NCBI RefSeq assembly: GCF_001611555.1 | Contig: NZ_LSGP01000020.1 | Location: 94,001 to 158,000, forward strand | Length of the DNA: 64,000 nt | Source: Anaerosporomusa subterranea | GTDB lineage: Bacteria > Bacillota > Negativicutes > Sporomusales > Acetonemataceae | Direction of reading: 5' to 3' | Shown here: in pieces, positions 9,172 to 19,009 of the stretch | How positions within the stretch are numbered: the first letter of the stretch is position 1 | Layout of the letters: every line of letters starts with the position of its first letter | The notes under the pieces: generated by a model | Databases searched by the model: none | Seen by the model: the letters and a program-made list of their open reading frames with translations, nothing else | Told to the model about the DNA's origin: nothing | Translations under genes and position numbers: made by a program

Positions 9172-10599
9172 CTATGAGGATTCGATACGCCTGATCAATT
9201 CGATAATGGTTTGTTGCATTTTGTGGTCATCACTACGTTCACGGGAAATCTTGTCATGTGCGTGGATAACGGTAGTATGATCGCGCCCTCCGAATTCTTC
9301 ACCTATTTTAGGTAGCGATGAGTCTGTCATCTCCCGGCTGAGGTACATGGCGATTTGACGAGGGTAGGTGATATTACGAGTTCGTTTTTTTGCTGATAAA
9401 TCATCAAGCTTAATTTTGAAGTAGGCTGCTACGATATCTTTGATTGAGTCGATAGTTATACGTTTGGGCTTACCATGAGGGAAAATATCCTTTAGCGCCT
9501 CGGTTGCTAAATCCAAGTCGATGGAGCGATTGGTGAGTGAGGCATAAGCCATTACTCGAATTAGTGCGCCTTCAAGCTCGCGAATGTTATTGTCAATGCG
9601 GCTGGCGATAAATACCATTACATCATTGGGAACATCGAGATTTTCGATAATCGCTTTTTTACGGAGAATGGCAATTCTAGTTTCTAGATCTGGCGCCTGA
9701 ATATCGGTAATGAGGCCCCACTCAAACCGTGACCGCAGCCTGTCTTCTAATGTCGGGATTTCTCGCGGCGGCCGGTCGCTTGAGATAATAATTTGTTTAT
9801 TGGCTTCGTGCAGGGTGTTAAAAGTATGGAAGAATTCTTCTTGTGTATGCTCTTTTTTAGAAAGGAACTGAATATCGTCAACTAAAAGTACGTCAATATT
9901 GCGGTATTTTTGACGAAAACTCTCCGGATTGCCATCCCGGATCGAGTTGATTAATTCATTAGTAAATTTTTCACTGGAAATATAAAGTACTTTTACATCA
10001 GGATGGTGTTGTCTTATGCGATGACCGATTGCATGCATCAAATGCGTTTTTCCCAAACCGACGCCGCCATAGAGAAATAGTGGATTATAGACCTTGGCCG
10101 GTACTTCGGCGACAGCCAACGAGGCTGCATGGGCAAAACGGTTAGAATTGCCAATAACAAAGGTTTCAAATATATATTTAGGATTAAGGATACAGGGAGC
10201 ATCATCAACAGCAGGGGCAATTGCTCTGGAGTACTGTTGTTTATTTTCCGGGGCGCGTACCGTTGGCGTTGACACGACATCTAGCGGCGGTTGCGCTAGA
10301 TCTTCTTTGGTCGCCGCTGCTTCGCTTGCGCTTTGCTCAGGCATGTCCAATATAATGAAACGTACCTCAAGCGGTCGTTTGCTGACATATTGTACTGCCG
10401 TCTGGATTTTTGCCAAATAACGCGTTTCAATCCAATCTTTGGAGAGCTGTGTAGGAGTACCTAACTCAAAGACTGTGTCACTGACTGATAACGGGATAGT
10501 TGACTTTATCCATGTATTGAAGATGGGCTTTACGATTTCCTTTTCGAGAATGTCGAGAGCTTGTCCCCAAATAGATGCTAGATAGGAAGAGTCATTCAT
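9172..10599 (-). CDS. dnaA: Chromosomal replication initiator protein DnaA
   Basis: AAA+ initiator that binds DnaA boxes and opens oriC. From the ATG at 10599 ([11 protein letters not shown], with AGAGGAC 8 nt before) the protein is 475 residues; an 18-codon longer frame has weaker signals. Domain I is residues 1-80, followed by a variable linker, then domain III with Walker [17 protein letters not shown] and Walker [11 protein letters not shown]. Domain IV carries the box-recognition signature [15 protein letters not shown]. It heads the left-going replication operon. Confidence 0.97.
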   Translation of the reverse strand: MNDSSYLASIWGQALDILEKEIVKPIFNTWIKSTIPLSVSDTVFELGTPTQLSKDWIETRYLAKIQTAVQYVSKRPLEVRFIILDMPEQSASEAAATKEDLAQPPLDVVSTPTVRAPENKQQYSRAIAPAVDDAPCILNPKYIFETFVIGNSNRFAHAASLAVAEVPAKVYNPLFLYGGVGLGKTHLMHAIGHRIRQHHPDVKVLYISSEKFTNELINSIRDGNPESFRQKYRNIDVLLVDDIQFLSKKEHTQEEFFHTFNTLHEANKQIIISSDRPPREIPTLEDRLRSRFEWGLITDIQAPDLETRIAILRKKAIIENLDVPNDVMVFIASRIDNNIRELEGALIRVMAYASLTNRSIDLDLATEALKDIFPHGKPKRITIDSIKDIVAAYFKIKLDDLSAKKRTRNITYPRQIAMYLSREMTDSSLPKIGEEFGGRDHTTVIHAHDKISRERSDDHKMQQTIIELIRRIESS

Positions 10600-11147
10600 G
10601 GCTTCAGTCCTCTCAATCATAAAATAATTAGTTTGTAAAGAAGGTATTAACATAAGTTATCCACATAGTTATTAACAGCTGTGTATAACATTTTCGGGAA
10701 AAAGGGGATTTTGAGGAAAAAAAAATATACCGGCGGGCTGACGGCGTCCGCAGTATCGCACTCTTATGAATCCATCACTATATAGAGTAAATGTGGATAA
10801 ACCTGTGAGTATCTGGTATAATCTGTGTATATCCTGGGATTAATCTGTAAAAACTGAAACTGTACACAGGGTTGTGGATAATCTAGATGGTTTCATGTTA
10901 TCAAAAAACCGCATAGTTATCAACAGGTTTTTGCCTAAATCGTCATATCCTGTCAAAGGGGATTTTATCCTTCTCACAGTCTGTAAGCACCCGGCCTTTT
11001 AGGTTGGGACTTAACAGGCTGTGTCTCGAACCCCAAAAAGGAGCCTTCGGTTTAAAAATCAAGATTTCGTCTCTCAGTCACAATTACGACTAAGATTTAG
11101 ATGAAATAAAACTCCAGCTGAATCAAGCCTTACTTTATGCAAATTCC
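10600..11147. other. oriC: Replication origin region (oriC) between dnaA and rpmH
   Basis: Several DnaA-box nonamers are readable: TTATCCACA 10657-10665 (+), TGTGTATAA 10680-10688 (-), TGTGGATAA 10792-10800 (-), TGTGGATAA 10873-10881 (-) and TTATCAACA 10917-10925 (+). An A-rich run GAGGAAAAAAAAATATA near 10713 is a candidate unwinding element. The position between dnaA and rpmH, with genes diverging on both sides, is the standard Firmicute origin. 10985-11147 shows no further clear element. Confidence 0.9.
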
Positions 11148-11177
11148 TTGACACTTCTGCACATGCTGGTCTATAAT
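11148..11177 (+). promoter_or_regulatory. Sigma-A type promoter of rpmH-rnpA
   Basis: TTGACA at 11148-11153 and TATAAT at 11172-11177, both perfect, with an 18-nt spacer, 63 nt before the rpmH start. Confidence 0.85.
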
Positions 11178-11240
11178 CGTATGTGTCAAACTGTCTTTTC
11201 TATTGATTTTAGCTGTTTTTGACCGAGGAGGTGTAAATAG

Positions 11241-11375
11241 ATGAAGCGTACGTTTCAGCCGAACGTATCATGGCGGAAAAAAACCCACGGGTTCCGTGAG
11301 CGCATGAGTTCACTCGGTGGCCGTCAAGTCTTGAAAAGAAGACGCGCCAAGGGTAGAAAAAAACTTTCTGCATAG
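11241..11375 (+). CDS. rpmH: 50S ribosomal protein L34
   Basis: 44 residues starting [20 protein letters not shown] and ending in the very basic [12 protein letters not shown], the complete L34 pattern. GAGGAGGTG precedes the ATG. It sits first in the right-going run next to oriC, followed by rnpA, the universal bacterial order. L34 is a structural protein of the large subunit. Residues 9-11 (VSW) replace the commoner NNR/KR, a minor lineage variation. Confidence 0.97.
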   Translation: MKRTFQPNVSWRKKTHGFRERMSSLGGRQVLKRRRAKGRKKLSA

Positions 11376-11480
11376 TAACTTCGCCAACAACTCTCCAACA
11401 AAATAGTAGGCGGCAGTTTTCGTTGCCTGGGCTTGGCGCAAGCCAAGCTTTTCTTACCATTGGGACACCATTAGGACAGG

Positions 11481-11846
11481 ATGTGTTCTGTGCTATCTCT
11501 TAAAAAATCTGATAAGCTCAGGAAAAACAAAAGTTTTCAGGCAGTATATAAAGGAGGGAAATCGGTGTCAAACCGGTTGCTAGTTCTTTATATGCTGCCC
11601 AATCAGTCTAATAGTAATAAAATTGGTTTTGCCGCAGGTAAAAAGTTAGGTAATGCTGTTGTTCGCAATCGTGTCAAACGAATGATGCGTGAGGTGTTTC
11701 GGCTTAATCGGGATAAATTGCCTCATGGCTATGATTTTATTTTGGTAGGGCGTAAACCTGTGGTAGAGGTTAAAACCCAAGAAGTTGCCAGCGCCTTTTT
11801 GAATTTATGTGGGCGGATGTTCCGTACTAACGCAGAAAGGCAGTGA
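11481..11846 (+). CDS. rnpA: Ribonuclease P protein component
   Basis: 121-residue protein cofactor of RNase P, which matures tRNA 5' ends. The RNR motif is present as [18 protein letters not shown], as is the N-terminal [17 protein letters not shown]. It is in canonical position after rpmH; its TGA overlaps the GTG of yidD. Confidence 0.95.
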   Translation: MCSVLSLKKSDKLRKNKSFQAVYKGGKSVSNRLLVLYMLPNQSNSNKIGFAAGKKLGNAVVRNRVKRMMREVFRLNRDKLPHGYDFILVGRKPVVEVKTQEVASAFLNLCGRMFRTNAERQ

Positions 11847-12058
11847 GAACAACGAAAAGGCTGCTAATCGGGCTGATTTGGTTGTATCGTACAGTCATTT
11901 CGCCGCTGAAACCGCCGACGTGCCGATTTGTTCCAACCTGTTCGCAATATGCAATAATGGCAATCGAAAAATATGGGGCTTTCCGGGGGGCAATCCTCAC
12001 TGTTAAGAGGATTCTAAAATGTCACCCATTTCATCCCGGTGGCTATGATCCTGTTTAG
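11843..12058 (+). CDS. yidD: Membrane protein insertion efficiency factor YidD
   Basis: A 71-residue YidD/DUF37 protein with an N-terminal amphipathic/hydrophobic segment ([16 protein letters not shown]), the cysteine-containing [11 protein letters not shown] and the C-terminal [12 protein letters not shown], all family hallmarks. The GTG start overlaps the rnpA stop (GTGA), so translation is coupled. It acts at the inner membrane with YidC, encoded next. Confidence 0.95.
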   Translation: MRTTKRLLIGLIWLYRTVISPLKPPTCRFVPTCSQYAIMAIEKYGAFRGAILTVKRILKCHPFHPGGYDPV

Positions 12059-12093
12059 ATAGACAAGTAGACATATTTTGAGGAGTGAATTGA

Positions 12094-12777
12094 TTGGATT
12101 TCTTGAGTGGAATTATCAAAAACCTGCTGACTGTATTTTATGATCTGACTGTTTCAGCCGGTATTCCCAGTTATGGGTTAGCAATCATTTTATTGACGAT
12201 TGCGATAAAAATGCTATTATATCCGCTTACCGTGAAACAAGTCAAATCCATGAAAGCAATGCAAGATATTCAACCTAAGATGAAGGCTCTTCAGGAAAAG
12301 TACAAAGATAACAAGGAAAAGCTGTCGAAAGAAATGGCAGAATTGTATAAGACTTCTGGTGTTAATCCAGTAGCAGGCTGCTTGCCGCTGATTGTGCAAA
12401 TGCCTGTTCTTATTGCCATTTTCTTTGCGATTAAAGAATACAACTATGTGGGCGACACTGGATTTTTATGGCTGAAGACCTTAACATTCGTCGATCCGAC
12501 GAAAGAGGCTAGTTTTACAAATCCAAGCGATCCTTATTATATTCTCCCCATTTTGTCTGCTGTGACAACCTATATTCAACAAAAACAGACTACTACGGAT
12601 ATGACCAGCGCCCAAAATAAGATGATGATGGTATTTATGCCGATATTTATCGGTTATATTACGATTACTTTCCCGGCTGGTCTCGGCATTTACTGGGTCG
12701 TCGGTAACCTGGTGCAGATTGCGCAGCAGTGGTGGATGTATCGTAAACCGGCCGTGGTTCAAGGGGAGGCAAAATAA
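12094..12777 (+). CDS. yidC: YidC/Oxa1 membrane protein insertase
   Basis: 227 residues from a TTG start. Five hydrophobic segments are seen, with the family sequence KQVKSMKAMQDIQPKMKALQ and a charged cytoplasmic hairpin before NPVAGCLPLIVQMPVLIAIF. No lipoprotein signal peptide with a cysteine is present at the N-terminus, unlike Bacillus SpoIIIJ. It inserts membrane proteins with or without SecYEG. Its TAA overlaps the ATG of jag. Confidence 0.95.
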   Translation: MDFLSGIIKNLLTVFYDLTVSAGIPSYGLAIILLTIAIKMLLYPLTVKQVKSMKAMQDIQPKMKALQEKYKDNKEKLSKEMAELYKTSGVNPVAGCLPLIVQMPVLIAIFFAIKEYNYVGDTGFLWLKTLTFVDPTKEASFTNPSDPYYILPILSAVTTYIQQKQTTTDMTSAQNKMMMVFMPIFIGYITITFPAGLGIYWVVGNLVQIAQQWWMYRKPAVVQGEAK

Positions 12778-13403
12778 TGGATTTTCTCGAGAAAACAGGC
12801 AAAACCGTGGAAGAGGCTCTTCAAGCCGGACTGGCAGAACTCGGATTACCGCCTGAACGGGTCGAAGTTGAGGTGCTGGAGGAAGCTAGCAAAGGCTTAT
12901 TTGGCCTGATTGGCGGAAAGCCAGCCCGAGTTCGTATCACCGTAAAAAAGCTGTATGTTGCAGATCTAGCTAGAGATTTTCTGGTTAAAGTGATTAAGGC
13001 CATGGGTATTGATGTGACTATCGAGATGAGTAAGCGAGATGAAGGCGTCTTCTTCAGCTTACGTGGTGAAAATTTAGGGATGCTGATCGGTAAACATGGA
13101 CAAACTTTGGATGCGCTGCAATATCTAACAAATTTAGCTGCTCATCGTGATGCTGATGATAAGGCAAGAGTAATTATTGATGTAGAAGATTATCGCAAAC
13201 GCCGGGCTGAGGCTTTAACTAGTCTGGCGCAACGGATTGCCAGTCAGGTTAAACGTCGTGGCGAGAGGGTAGTTCTGGAGCCTATGACGCCGAATGAGCG
13301 GAAAGTTATTCATATGGCATTGCAGGATGATCCAAGGATTTCTACATATAGTGATGGCGAAGAGCCGTACCGAAAGGTTATTATCGCCCTAAAACGCCAA
13401 TAG
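12777..13403 (+). CDS. jag: RNA-binding protein Jag/KhpB
   Basis: 208 residues with the Jag-N domain (EALQAGLAELGLPPERVEVE, then KGLFGLIGGKPARV), a KH domain containing LGMLIGKHGQTLDALQYL, and a C-terminal R3H domain with EPMTPNERKVIHMAL. Jag/KhpB is an RNA-binding protein linked to envelope growth and sporulation. It starts on the stop codon of yidC. Confidence 0.94.
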   Translation: MDFLEKTGKTVEEALQAGLAELGLPPERVEVEVLEEASKGLFGLIGGKPARVRITVKKLYVADLARDFLVKVIKAMGIDVTIEMSKRDEGVFFSLRGENLGMLIGKHGQTLDALQYLTNLAAHRDADDKARVIIDVEDYRKRRAEALTSLAQRIASQVKRRGERVVLEPMTPNERKVIHMALQDDPRISTYSDGEEPYRKVIIALKRQ

Positions 13404-13409
13404 TTCTGA

Positions 13410-13489
13410 ATCGCCCCCGAATTCCCATCTGCGACACGTACGGTAGTACGCTAGCAAGGGGAATTCGGGGGCGCCTAGCATCTGGGCCT
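13410..13489 (+). repeat. Structured palindromic repeat, family 1 copy A (inner hairpin inverted)
   Basis: The outer stem CGCCCCCGAATTCCC (13412-13426) pairs with GGGGAATTCGGGGGCG (13458-13473). Inside, GCGACACGTAC and GTACGCTAGC form a second hairpin, and the tail reads CCTAGCATCTGGGC. Copies B (46768) and C (51763) share the tail and the inner hairpin sequence, but here the inner hairpin is the reverse complement of theirs. It lies 9 nt after jag. Confidence 0.75.
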
Positions 13490-13540
13490 TTCTGAGTGTT
13501 TGGGAAGATTGGTAAGGGATAAGATCGTGGGGTGAGTTCT

Positions 13541-14923
13541 ATGTTTGATGATACGATAAGTGCGGTGGCGACGGCGGCGGGAGAAGGTGGGATCGGTATT
13601 GTCCGGATTAGCGGTTCAGAAGCTGTGGCAGTTGCTTCGCAATTATTTCATAGCGTGAAGGGTAAAAAAGCGGCTGATCTAAAGCCGTTTCAAGCTGCTT
13701 ATGGAACAATCGTCGATCCTGAATCTGAAGTTACTATTGATGAAGCACTGATTTTGGTCATGAAAGCGCCTCATTCCTATACACGTGAGGATGTGGTGGA
13801 GATCCATTGCCATGGTGGGATGGTCCCCTTACGGCGCATTTTGGATTTGACGCTTCAGTCTGGATGCCGCTTGGCGGAGCCGGGTGAATTTACCAAGCGC
13901 GCCTTCCTGAATGGCCGTTTGGATCTCAGTCAGGCGGAAGCGGTAATGGATGTGATTCGCGCGAAAACCGATGTATCGCTACGCTTGGCGGTGAATCATT
14001 TAGCTGGTGCGCTTTCTCAACAGGTGCGGGCAATGCGGCAAGAGCTCTTAGGCTTGATCGCTCATTTGGAAGCGGTTATTGATTTTCCGGAAGAGGATAT
14101 TGATGAGTTAGGCTTGGCGGAAACACGCTCAGGTGTTAGTCGACTGCGACATACTGTTGACCAGTTATTGTCGACAGCGGCCACTGGAAGAATATTACGG
14201 GATGGCTTGAGTACGGTAATTATCGGTAAGCCTAATGTCGGCAAGTCTAGCTTGCTAAACGCCCTGGTCAGGGACGAGCGGGCAATTGTTACTGATGTTC
14301 CGGGAACAACGCGGGATACGATTGAAGAATATGTGACTGTTCGCGGCATCCCTTTGCGATTAGTCGATACGGCAGGCATACGGCCGACAGCTGATCTGGT
14401 TGAGCGGATCGGGGTGGAACGGGCCCGGGACATGACAAGCCAAGCGGACTTGATTATCCTGATGCTCGATCGTTCGCTGCCGCTGTCTAATGAGGACAAG
14501 GAAGTATTTAGTCTGTTGGCTGATCGCACAGCAATCATCTTGATCAATAAAAGTGATTTGCCAGCAGTGTGGGATATTGCGGCAATCAGTGAACTGGCCA
14601 AAGAACACTCAGTCCTGGAAGTGTCAGTTCGAGCGGGCATCGGTCTTGATAAAGTGGAAGATGAGATTGTACGATTGGTATATAGCGGTCAAGTTGAGAC
14701 AGGCGAAGGGGCGTTTATTACGAGTGTCCGTCACGCCAATACTCTGCGCGCTGTTCAGAATCATTTACAAGGTGCACAGAGTGCTATGGACGCTAACATG
14801 CCGATCGATTGTGTAGTCATTGATCTAAGGTCTGCCTGGGAGACCCTTGGCATGATTTCCGGCGACACAGTGGGAGAGGATATTATTGATGAAATATTCT
14901 CTCGCTTCTGCATTGGTAAGTAA
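13541..14923 (+). CDS. mnmE: tRNA modification GTPase MnmE
   Basis: With MnmG, it makes the cmnm5 modification of wobble uridine in tRNA. About 460 residues: an N-terminal formyl-THF-binding domain ([20 protein letters not shown]), a helical domain, an inserted G domain with [18 protein letters not shown] and NKSD, and the C-terminal FCIGK with its catalytic-region cysteine. ATG 13541 has GGGGTG 6 nt before; a GTG three codons earlier is possible. It is directly followed by mnmG. Confidence 0.95.
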   Translation: MFDDTISAVATAAGEGGIGIVRISGSEAVAVASQLFHSVKGKKAADLKPFQAAYGTIVDPESEVTIDEALILVMKAPHSYTREDVVEIHCHGGMVPLRRILDLTLQSGCRLAEPGEFTKRAFLNGRLDLSQAEAVMDVIRAKTDVSLRLAVNHLAGALSQQVRAMRQELLGLIAHLEAVIDFPEEDIDELGLAETRSGVSRLRHTVDQLLSTAATGRILRDGLSTVIIGKPNVGKSSLLNALVRDERAIVTDVPGTTRDTIEEYVTVRGIPLRLVDTAGIRPTADLVERIGVERARDMTSQADLIILMLDRSLPLSNEDKEVFSLLADRTAIILINKSDLPAVWDIAAISELAKEHSVLEVSVRAGIGLDKVEDEIVRLVYSGQVETGEGAFITSVRHANTLRAVQNHLQGAQSAMDANMPIDCVVIDLRSAWETLGMISGDTVGEDIIDEIFSRFCIGK

Positions 14924-14943
14924 GCTCTGAGGAGTGGTTATAT

Positions 14944-16836
14944 ATGTCTGAGTCCAATTCGTTTCATTGCGGTGACTATGATGTCATTGTCGTCGGCGCC
15001 GGTCATGCCGGTTGTGAAGCAGCCTTGGCTGCAGCCCGCATGGGAGCGAAAACGTTATTAACAACCCTGACTATGGATAATATTGCAATGCTCCCTTGTA
15101 ACCCGTCGATTGGCGGATCGGCAAAAGGGCATTTAGTGCGGGAAATTGATGCTCTGGGTGGCCAGATGGGTGTCATTGCTGATCAAACTTTGATTCAGAT
15201 GCGGATGCTCAACACGGCTAAGGGGCCAGCAGTTCACGCTTTGCGTGCACAAGCAGATAAAAAACAGTATCAAGCGGCGATGAAACAGACGGTAGAAAAC
15301 CAGCCAGGTCTTGATGTTAAGCAACTGTTAGTGGAAAAAATCTGCCTGTCTAACCGGAAGGTTGCAGGCATAGAAACAGAAACAGGCGAGTTATTTTCCT
15401 GCCGCTGTTTGATTCTGGCGACAGGCACCTATTTGCGGGGTAAAGTAATCCTCGGCGAAACTCAATATTCCGGTGGCCCGAATGGTCAGCGCTCTGCTGA
15501 TAAGTTGTCAGTGTCGATGCGCGAGATTGGTCTTTCGCTGATGCGGTTTAAGACAGGGACCCCGGCTAGAGTTGACAGCCGCAGTCTGGATTTCAGCAAA
15601 ATGCTGATTCAAAATGGCGATACAGAGGCGCATAGCTTTTCGTTTATGACTGATGCTACGACTCGTGAGCAGGTTCCCTGCTGGCTGACCTACACCAACG
15701 AGCGCACTCATGCAGTGATTCGGTCTAATTTGCATCGGTCACCCTTATATATGGGTGTCATTGAGGGAACTGGACCGCGCTATTGCCCGTCAATTGAAGA
15801 TAAAGTGGTTCGCTTCGCCGAGAAAGAATCGCATCAACTGTTTATCGAGCCAGAGGGACTAGACACAAATGAGATGTATGTGCAGGGGATGTCGAGTTGT
15901 TTGCCGGTGGAGGTGCAGTATCAGTTTCTCCGTACCATCCCTGGCTTAGAGCAGGTTCAAATCATGCGCCCCGCCTATGCAATTGAATATGATTGTGTCG
16001 ACCCGACGCAATTAAAGCCTTCTTTGGAAACAAAGGCGATCTCTGGCTTATTTTGCGCCGGACAGACAAATGGCAGTTCTGGCTATGAGGAGGCAGCGGC
16101 CCAAGGTTTGCTAGCCGGGATTAATGCTGCACAACTCCTAAACGGTAAAGAGCCGCTGGTGCTCAGTCGGTCGGACGCTTATATTGGTGTGTTAATTGAT
16201 GATTTGGTGACAAAAGGCACGTTAGAGCCCTATCGGATGATGACTTCCCGTGCTGAATATCGTTTAGTACTGCGTCAGGATAATGCTGATCTGCGCTTGA
16301 CGGAAATCGGTCGTTCGCTAGGGTTGGTCAGTGATGAACGCTATCATCGGTTTACGGCTAAGCGTAATGGAATCGAGCAAGCTGCGGCATTTCTTAAACA
16401 AACAATCATCAGTCCTACGCCAGAAAATCAGGAAAAGCTTTCTGCCATGGGAACGGTGGAAATCCGTTCTGGTATTAGTCTTTATGATTTGCTGCGACGG
16501 ACCGAGGTAAACTATTCGTTGTTGGCTACTCATTTTAGCCTGCCACCGGTTGAAGTTGCTGTACAGACACAGGTGGAAATTGCAGCAAAATATGAAGGCT
16601 ATATCAAAAAGCAAATGGAACAAGTCGACCGGGCCTCACGGCTGGAGTCTAAGCGTTTAGCTGATAATATTGACTATCAGTCGATTCATGGGTTAGCCAA
16701 GGAAGCTGTGCAAAAGCTGGAGAAAATTCGGCCCCAATCAATTGGACAGGCATCACGAATTTCTGGTGTTTCACCTGCTGATATCTCAATTCTAATGGTT
16801 TATCTAGAGCAGCAGCGCCGGAAGGAGGCAGAGTAG
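14944..16836 (+). CDS. mnmG: tRNA uridine 5-carboxymethylaminomethyl modification enzyme MnmG
   Basis: FAD-dependent partner of MnmE (also called GidA), 630 residues. The N-terminal dinucleotide-binding motif is [21 protein letters not shown]. Family motifs are [23 protein letters not shown] and the C-terminal [19 protein letters not shown] precedes the ATG. It overlaps rsmG by one base. Confidence 0.97.
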   Translation: MSESNSFHCGDYDVIVVGAGHAGCEAALAAARMGAKTLLTTLTMDNIAMLPCNPSIGGSAKGHLVREIDALGGQMGVIADQTLIQMRMLNTAKGPAVHALRAQADKKQYQAAMKQTVENQPGLDVKQLLVEKICLSNRKVAGIETETGELFSCRCLILATGTYLRGKVILGETQYSGGPNGQRSADKLSVSMREIGLSLMRFKTGTPARVDSRSLDFSKMLIQNGDTEAHSFSFMTDATTREQVPCWLTYTNERTHAVIRSNLHRSPLYMGVIEGTGPRYCPSIEDKVVRFAEKESHQLFIEPEGLDTNEMYVQGMSSCLPVEVQYQFLRTIPGLEQVQIMRPAYAIEYDCVDPTQLKPSLETKAISGLFCAGQTNGSSGYEEAAAQGLLAGINAAQLLNGKEPLVLSRSDAYIGVLIDDLVTKGTLEPYRMMTSRAEYRLVLRQDNADLRLTEIGRSLGLVSDERYHRFTAKRNGIEQAAAFLKQTIISPTPENQEKLSAMGTVEIRSGISLYDLLRRTEVNYSLLATHFSLPPVEVAVQTQVEIAAKYEGYIKKQMEQVDRASRLESKRLADNIDYQSIHGLAKEAVQKLEKIRPQSIGQASRISGVSPADISILMVYLEQQRRKEAE

Positions 16837-17555
16837 TGTCGTTTAGCGAAATTTTGACTGCGGTGGCGGCTGAATATGGGATAGACTTGACCGAACGCCA
16901 AGTTGGTCAATTTACTGTTTATTATCAATTGCTAACAGAGTGGAATCAAAAAGTGAATTTGACTGCGATTACTGAACCAGAAGAAGTTGCGGTTAAACAT
17001 ATCATCGACTCGTTGTCTTGCTATGACCCGGCTGTGTTTCCTTTAGGTTGCTCAGTGATTGATGTCGGGACAGGGGCGGGATTTCCCGGCGTACCGTTAA
17101 AAATTCTCCGTCCTGATTTGTCGCTGACACTTCTAGATTCGCTGAATAAGCGAATTAATTTCTTGGAGCTATTGACCACAGAACTGCAGTTGTCTGAGGT
17201 GTCTTGTGTCCACGCCAGAGCGGAAGAGGCGGGGCGTCAAGCTAAGCTTCGCGAAAGCTTCGCTGTGGCAACTTCGCGAGCGGTGGCTCGCTTGAATGTT
17301 CTGGCTGAATTGTGTCTGCCTTTGCTTAAGCCTGGCGGCTGCTTTATCGCTCTGAAAGGCGCTCAGTTTCGTGAAGAAGCGGTTGAGGCTGAACCGGCTA
17401 TCGCTTTGTTGGGCGGACGGCTACGGGAACTGCGACCTATCAAACTGCCGCGCTTGCCTGATAGCCGTGGGGTAATTTATATTGATAAGATTAAGGCGAC
17501 ACCGGCAGCTTATCCACGCCGCCCGGGAACCCCGGAAAAAAATCCACTGCCATGA
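16836..17555 (+). CDS. rsmG: 16S rRNA (guanine527-N7)-methyltransferase RsmG
   Basis: 239-residue SAM-dependent methyltransferase (GidB). Motif I is VIDVGTGAGFPGVPLKILRP, and the C-terminal GVIYIDKIKATPAAYPRRPG is typical. The GTG start overlaps the mnmG stop, with GGAGG just upstream. Canonical neighbour of mnmG and noc. Confidence 0.96.
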   Translation: MSFSEILTAVAAEYGIDLTERQVGQFTVYYQLLTEWNQKVNLTAITEPEEVAVKHIIDSLSCYDPAVFPLGCSVIDVGTGAGFPGVPLKILRPDLSLTLLDSLNKRINFLELLTTELQLSEVSCVHARAEEAGRQAKLRESFAVATSRAVARLNVLAELCLPLLKPGGCFIALKGAQFREEAVEAEPAIALLGGRLRELRPIKLPRLPDSRGVIYIDKIKATPAAYPRRPGTPEKNPLP

Positions 17556-17627
17556 TTTTCCAAAAGAAGGAAAATCTCGCAGTCGTGGCGAATAGGTATT
17601 CAGCTAATTTTGTAAGGCGGTGTCGTT

Positions 17628-18557
17628 ATGAAGAGTATCGCCAGATTCCTGGGGATCGGATCTGATAAAGCTAACCAAGAACCGACGAAAGTTATATTGC
17701 ATCAAGTTCCTGATATTACTGTTCAAGAAGAGCTAGCGTCAGCCGCTGTTGTGGTGGATGAGACACCTGAGGGTGAGATTCTTCATGTGCGCCAGGAAGA
17801 CGTACGGCCAAATCCCTTTCAGCCAAGGAAGACCTTTCACGAGGAGTCGCTACAAGAATTGGCGGCGTCGATTCGTGAATTCGGCATTTTACAGCCGTTG
17901 ATTGTTCGCAAAACTGCCGATGGTCTGGAATTGATTGCTGGTGAACGGAGACTGCGGGCCTCTATTTTGGCTGAGCTGCCGTTTGTGCCGGTGATTGTGC
18001 GGTCAATTTCAGACAAAGAGATGGCCGAATTGGCGATGATTGAAAATCTGCAACGCGAGGATCTGCATTTTCTCGAGGAAGCGGAGGGGTATCAGCTACT
18101 GATCTCCCAATTTGGCTTAACCCAGGATGAAATGGCTAAGCGGGTTGGTAAAAGTCAGTCGACAGTTGCCAATAAATTGCGGTTGCTTAAATTGGAGCCA
18201 GATGTGAGGGCTAGTCTGCGTGAGTTTAGTTTAACCGAACGGCACGCTCGGGCCTTGCTGAAACTCGAGACGCCGCAGACACAGCGCGAAATGGTGCAAC
18301 TAATTCGTGATAAGGGGCTTAATGTCAGGGAAACTGAAACTGCAATTGAAGAAATTGTCGAAAACATTTCCCGGGAAAAGATGCCCAATCAGCCACGCCG
18401 CAATGTGATTCGATTGATCAAGGATGTGCGGATTTTCATCAATACGATCAATAGTCTTGTTTCCGACATGAAGAAGGCCGGGTTGCTGGTCAATTTGAAG
18501 CAGGAACAAGATGACGAATATGTAACCCTTACGATGAAAATACCGAAGAAAAAGTAG
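17628..18557 (+). CDS. noc: ParB-family nucleoid occlusion protein Noc
   Basis: 309-residue ParB-like CTPase/DNA-binding protein. The ParB N-terminal domain contains RPNPFQPRKTFHEESLQEL and IAGERRLRASILAEL; the HTH region is LTQDEMAKRVGKSQSTVANK, followed by a C-terminal dimerisation part. A second, distinct ParB lies at 22514 beside parA. The copy next to rsmG without its own parA corresponds to Noc, which blocks division over the nucleoid. The gene contains a Noc-site-like ATTTCCCGGGAAAA at 18366-18379. Confidence 0.88.
   Translation: MKSIARFLGIGSDKANQEPTKVILHQVPDITVQEELASAAVVVDETPEGEILHVRQEDVRPNPFQPRKTFHEESLQELAASIREFGILQPLIVRKTADGLELIAGERRLRASILAELPFVPVIVRSISDKEMAELAMIENLQREDLHFLEEAEGYQLLISQFGLTQDEMAKRVGKSQSTVANKLRLLKLEPDVRASLREFSLTERHARALLKLETPQTQREMVQLIRDKGLNVRETETAIEEIVENISREKMPNQPRRNVIRLIKDVRIFINTINSLVSDMKKAGLLVNLKQEQDDEYVTLTMKIPKKK
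18366..18379. promoter_or_regulatory. Noc-binding-site-like palindrome inside noc
   Basis: ATTTCCCGGGAAAA differs by one base from the core of the Bacillus Noc site ATTTCCCGGGAAAT. It lies within the coding sequence, so it could also be chance codon use. Confidence 0.4.
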
Positions 18558-18574
18558 TTGTATTTATTGATCAG

Positions 18575-18599
18575 GGCCTTTCTTAGGGAAGGCCTTTTT
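18575..18599 (+). terminator. Rho-independent terminator of noc
   Basis: GGCCTTTC pairs with GGAAGGCC around TTAG, followed by TTTTT, 17 nt after the noc stop. Confidence 0.85.
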
Positions 18600-18610
18600 G
18601 AACTACCCAA

Positions 18611-18775
18611 AAGTTTAAGCTCGCGAAGCGGACGAGGTTACATTTCCACAGAGGAAAGGAGGTCACACAGAGTTCACAGAGGAGTATTATATAGCTTGCC
18701 AGCTATGCTGGCCCTAAACTGTACCCCGTTGTGTCCTTTTTACCGCTCTGCGCCCTCTGTGGATTTGTGCCCCGT
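18611..18775. repeat. CACAGAG-type intergenic inverted repeat (family 3)
   Basis: The left arm has TTTCCACAGAGGAAAGGAGG and repeated CACAGAG words; the right arm has GCGCCCTCTGTGGATTTG. The left flank AAGCTCGCGAAGCGGACGAG resembles the flank of the copy at 21452. A 113-codon frame through this region is not a gene. 18776-18936 shows nothing else. Confidence 0.7.
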
Positions 18776-18936
18776 ACTTTCCCAAAAGCCCTGTGTAGTA
18801 AGATCACAATATAAATTTCGGAAGATCTCGCTTAAACATCGACTAAAGACTGCAAAGCGGAACATTTTGGCGGCGCACGCAGTACGCATGGCGTTTTGAC
18901 GGTTCAAAGAAATGCATCCCTATTTCAATAGAAGCG

Positions 18937-18987
18937 AAGAGCGCAGACGCTGTCACTCATTAGGTGATGGCGTCTGCGCTCTTTTAA
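18937..18987. terminator. Bidirectional terminator between noc side and metH
   Basis: AAGAGCGCAGACGC pairs perfectly with GCGTCTGCGCTCTT, with an inner TCAC/GTGA extension. It lies 23 nt beyond the metH stop on the minus strand and is followed by TTTT on the plus strand. Confidence 0.75.
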
Positions 18988-19009
18988 TGGCGTTTTGTTA
19001 CTATACAGT

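Noticed and set aside
11209-11460. Minus-strand 83-codon frame
   Set aside because: It is antisense to rpmH and its promoter region.
18558-18899. 113-codon frame after noc
   Set aside because: It runs through a terminator and a CACAGAG-type repeat and has no protein-like pattern.
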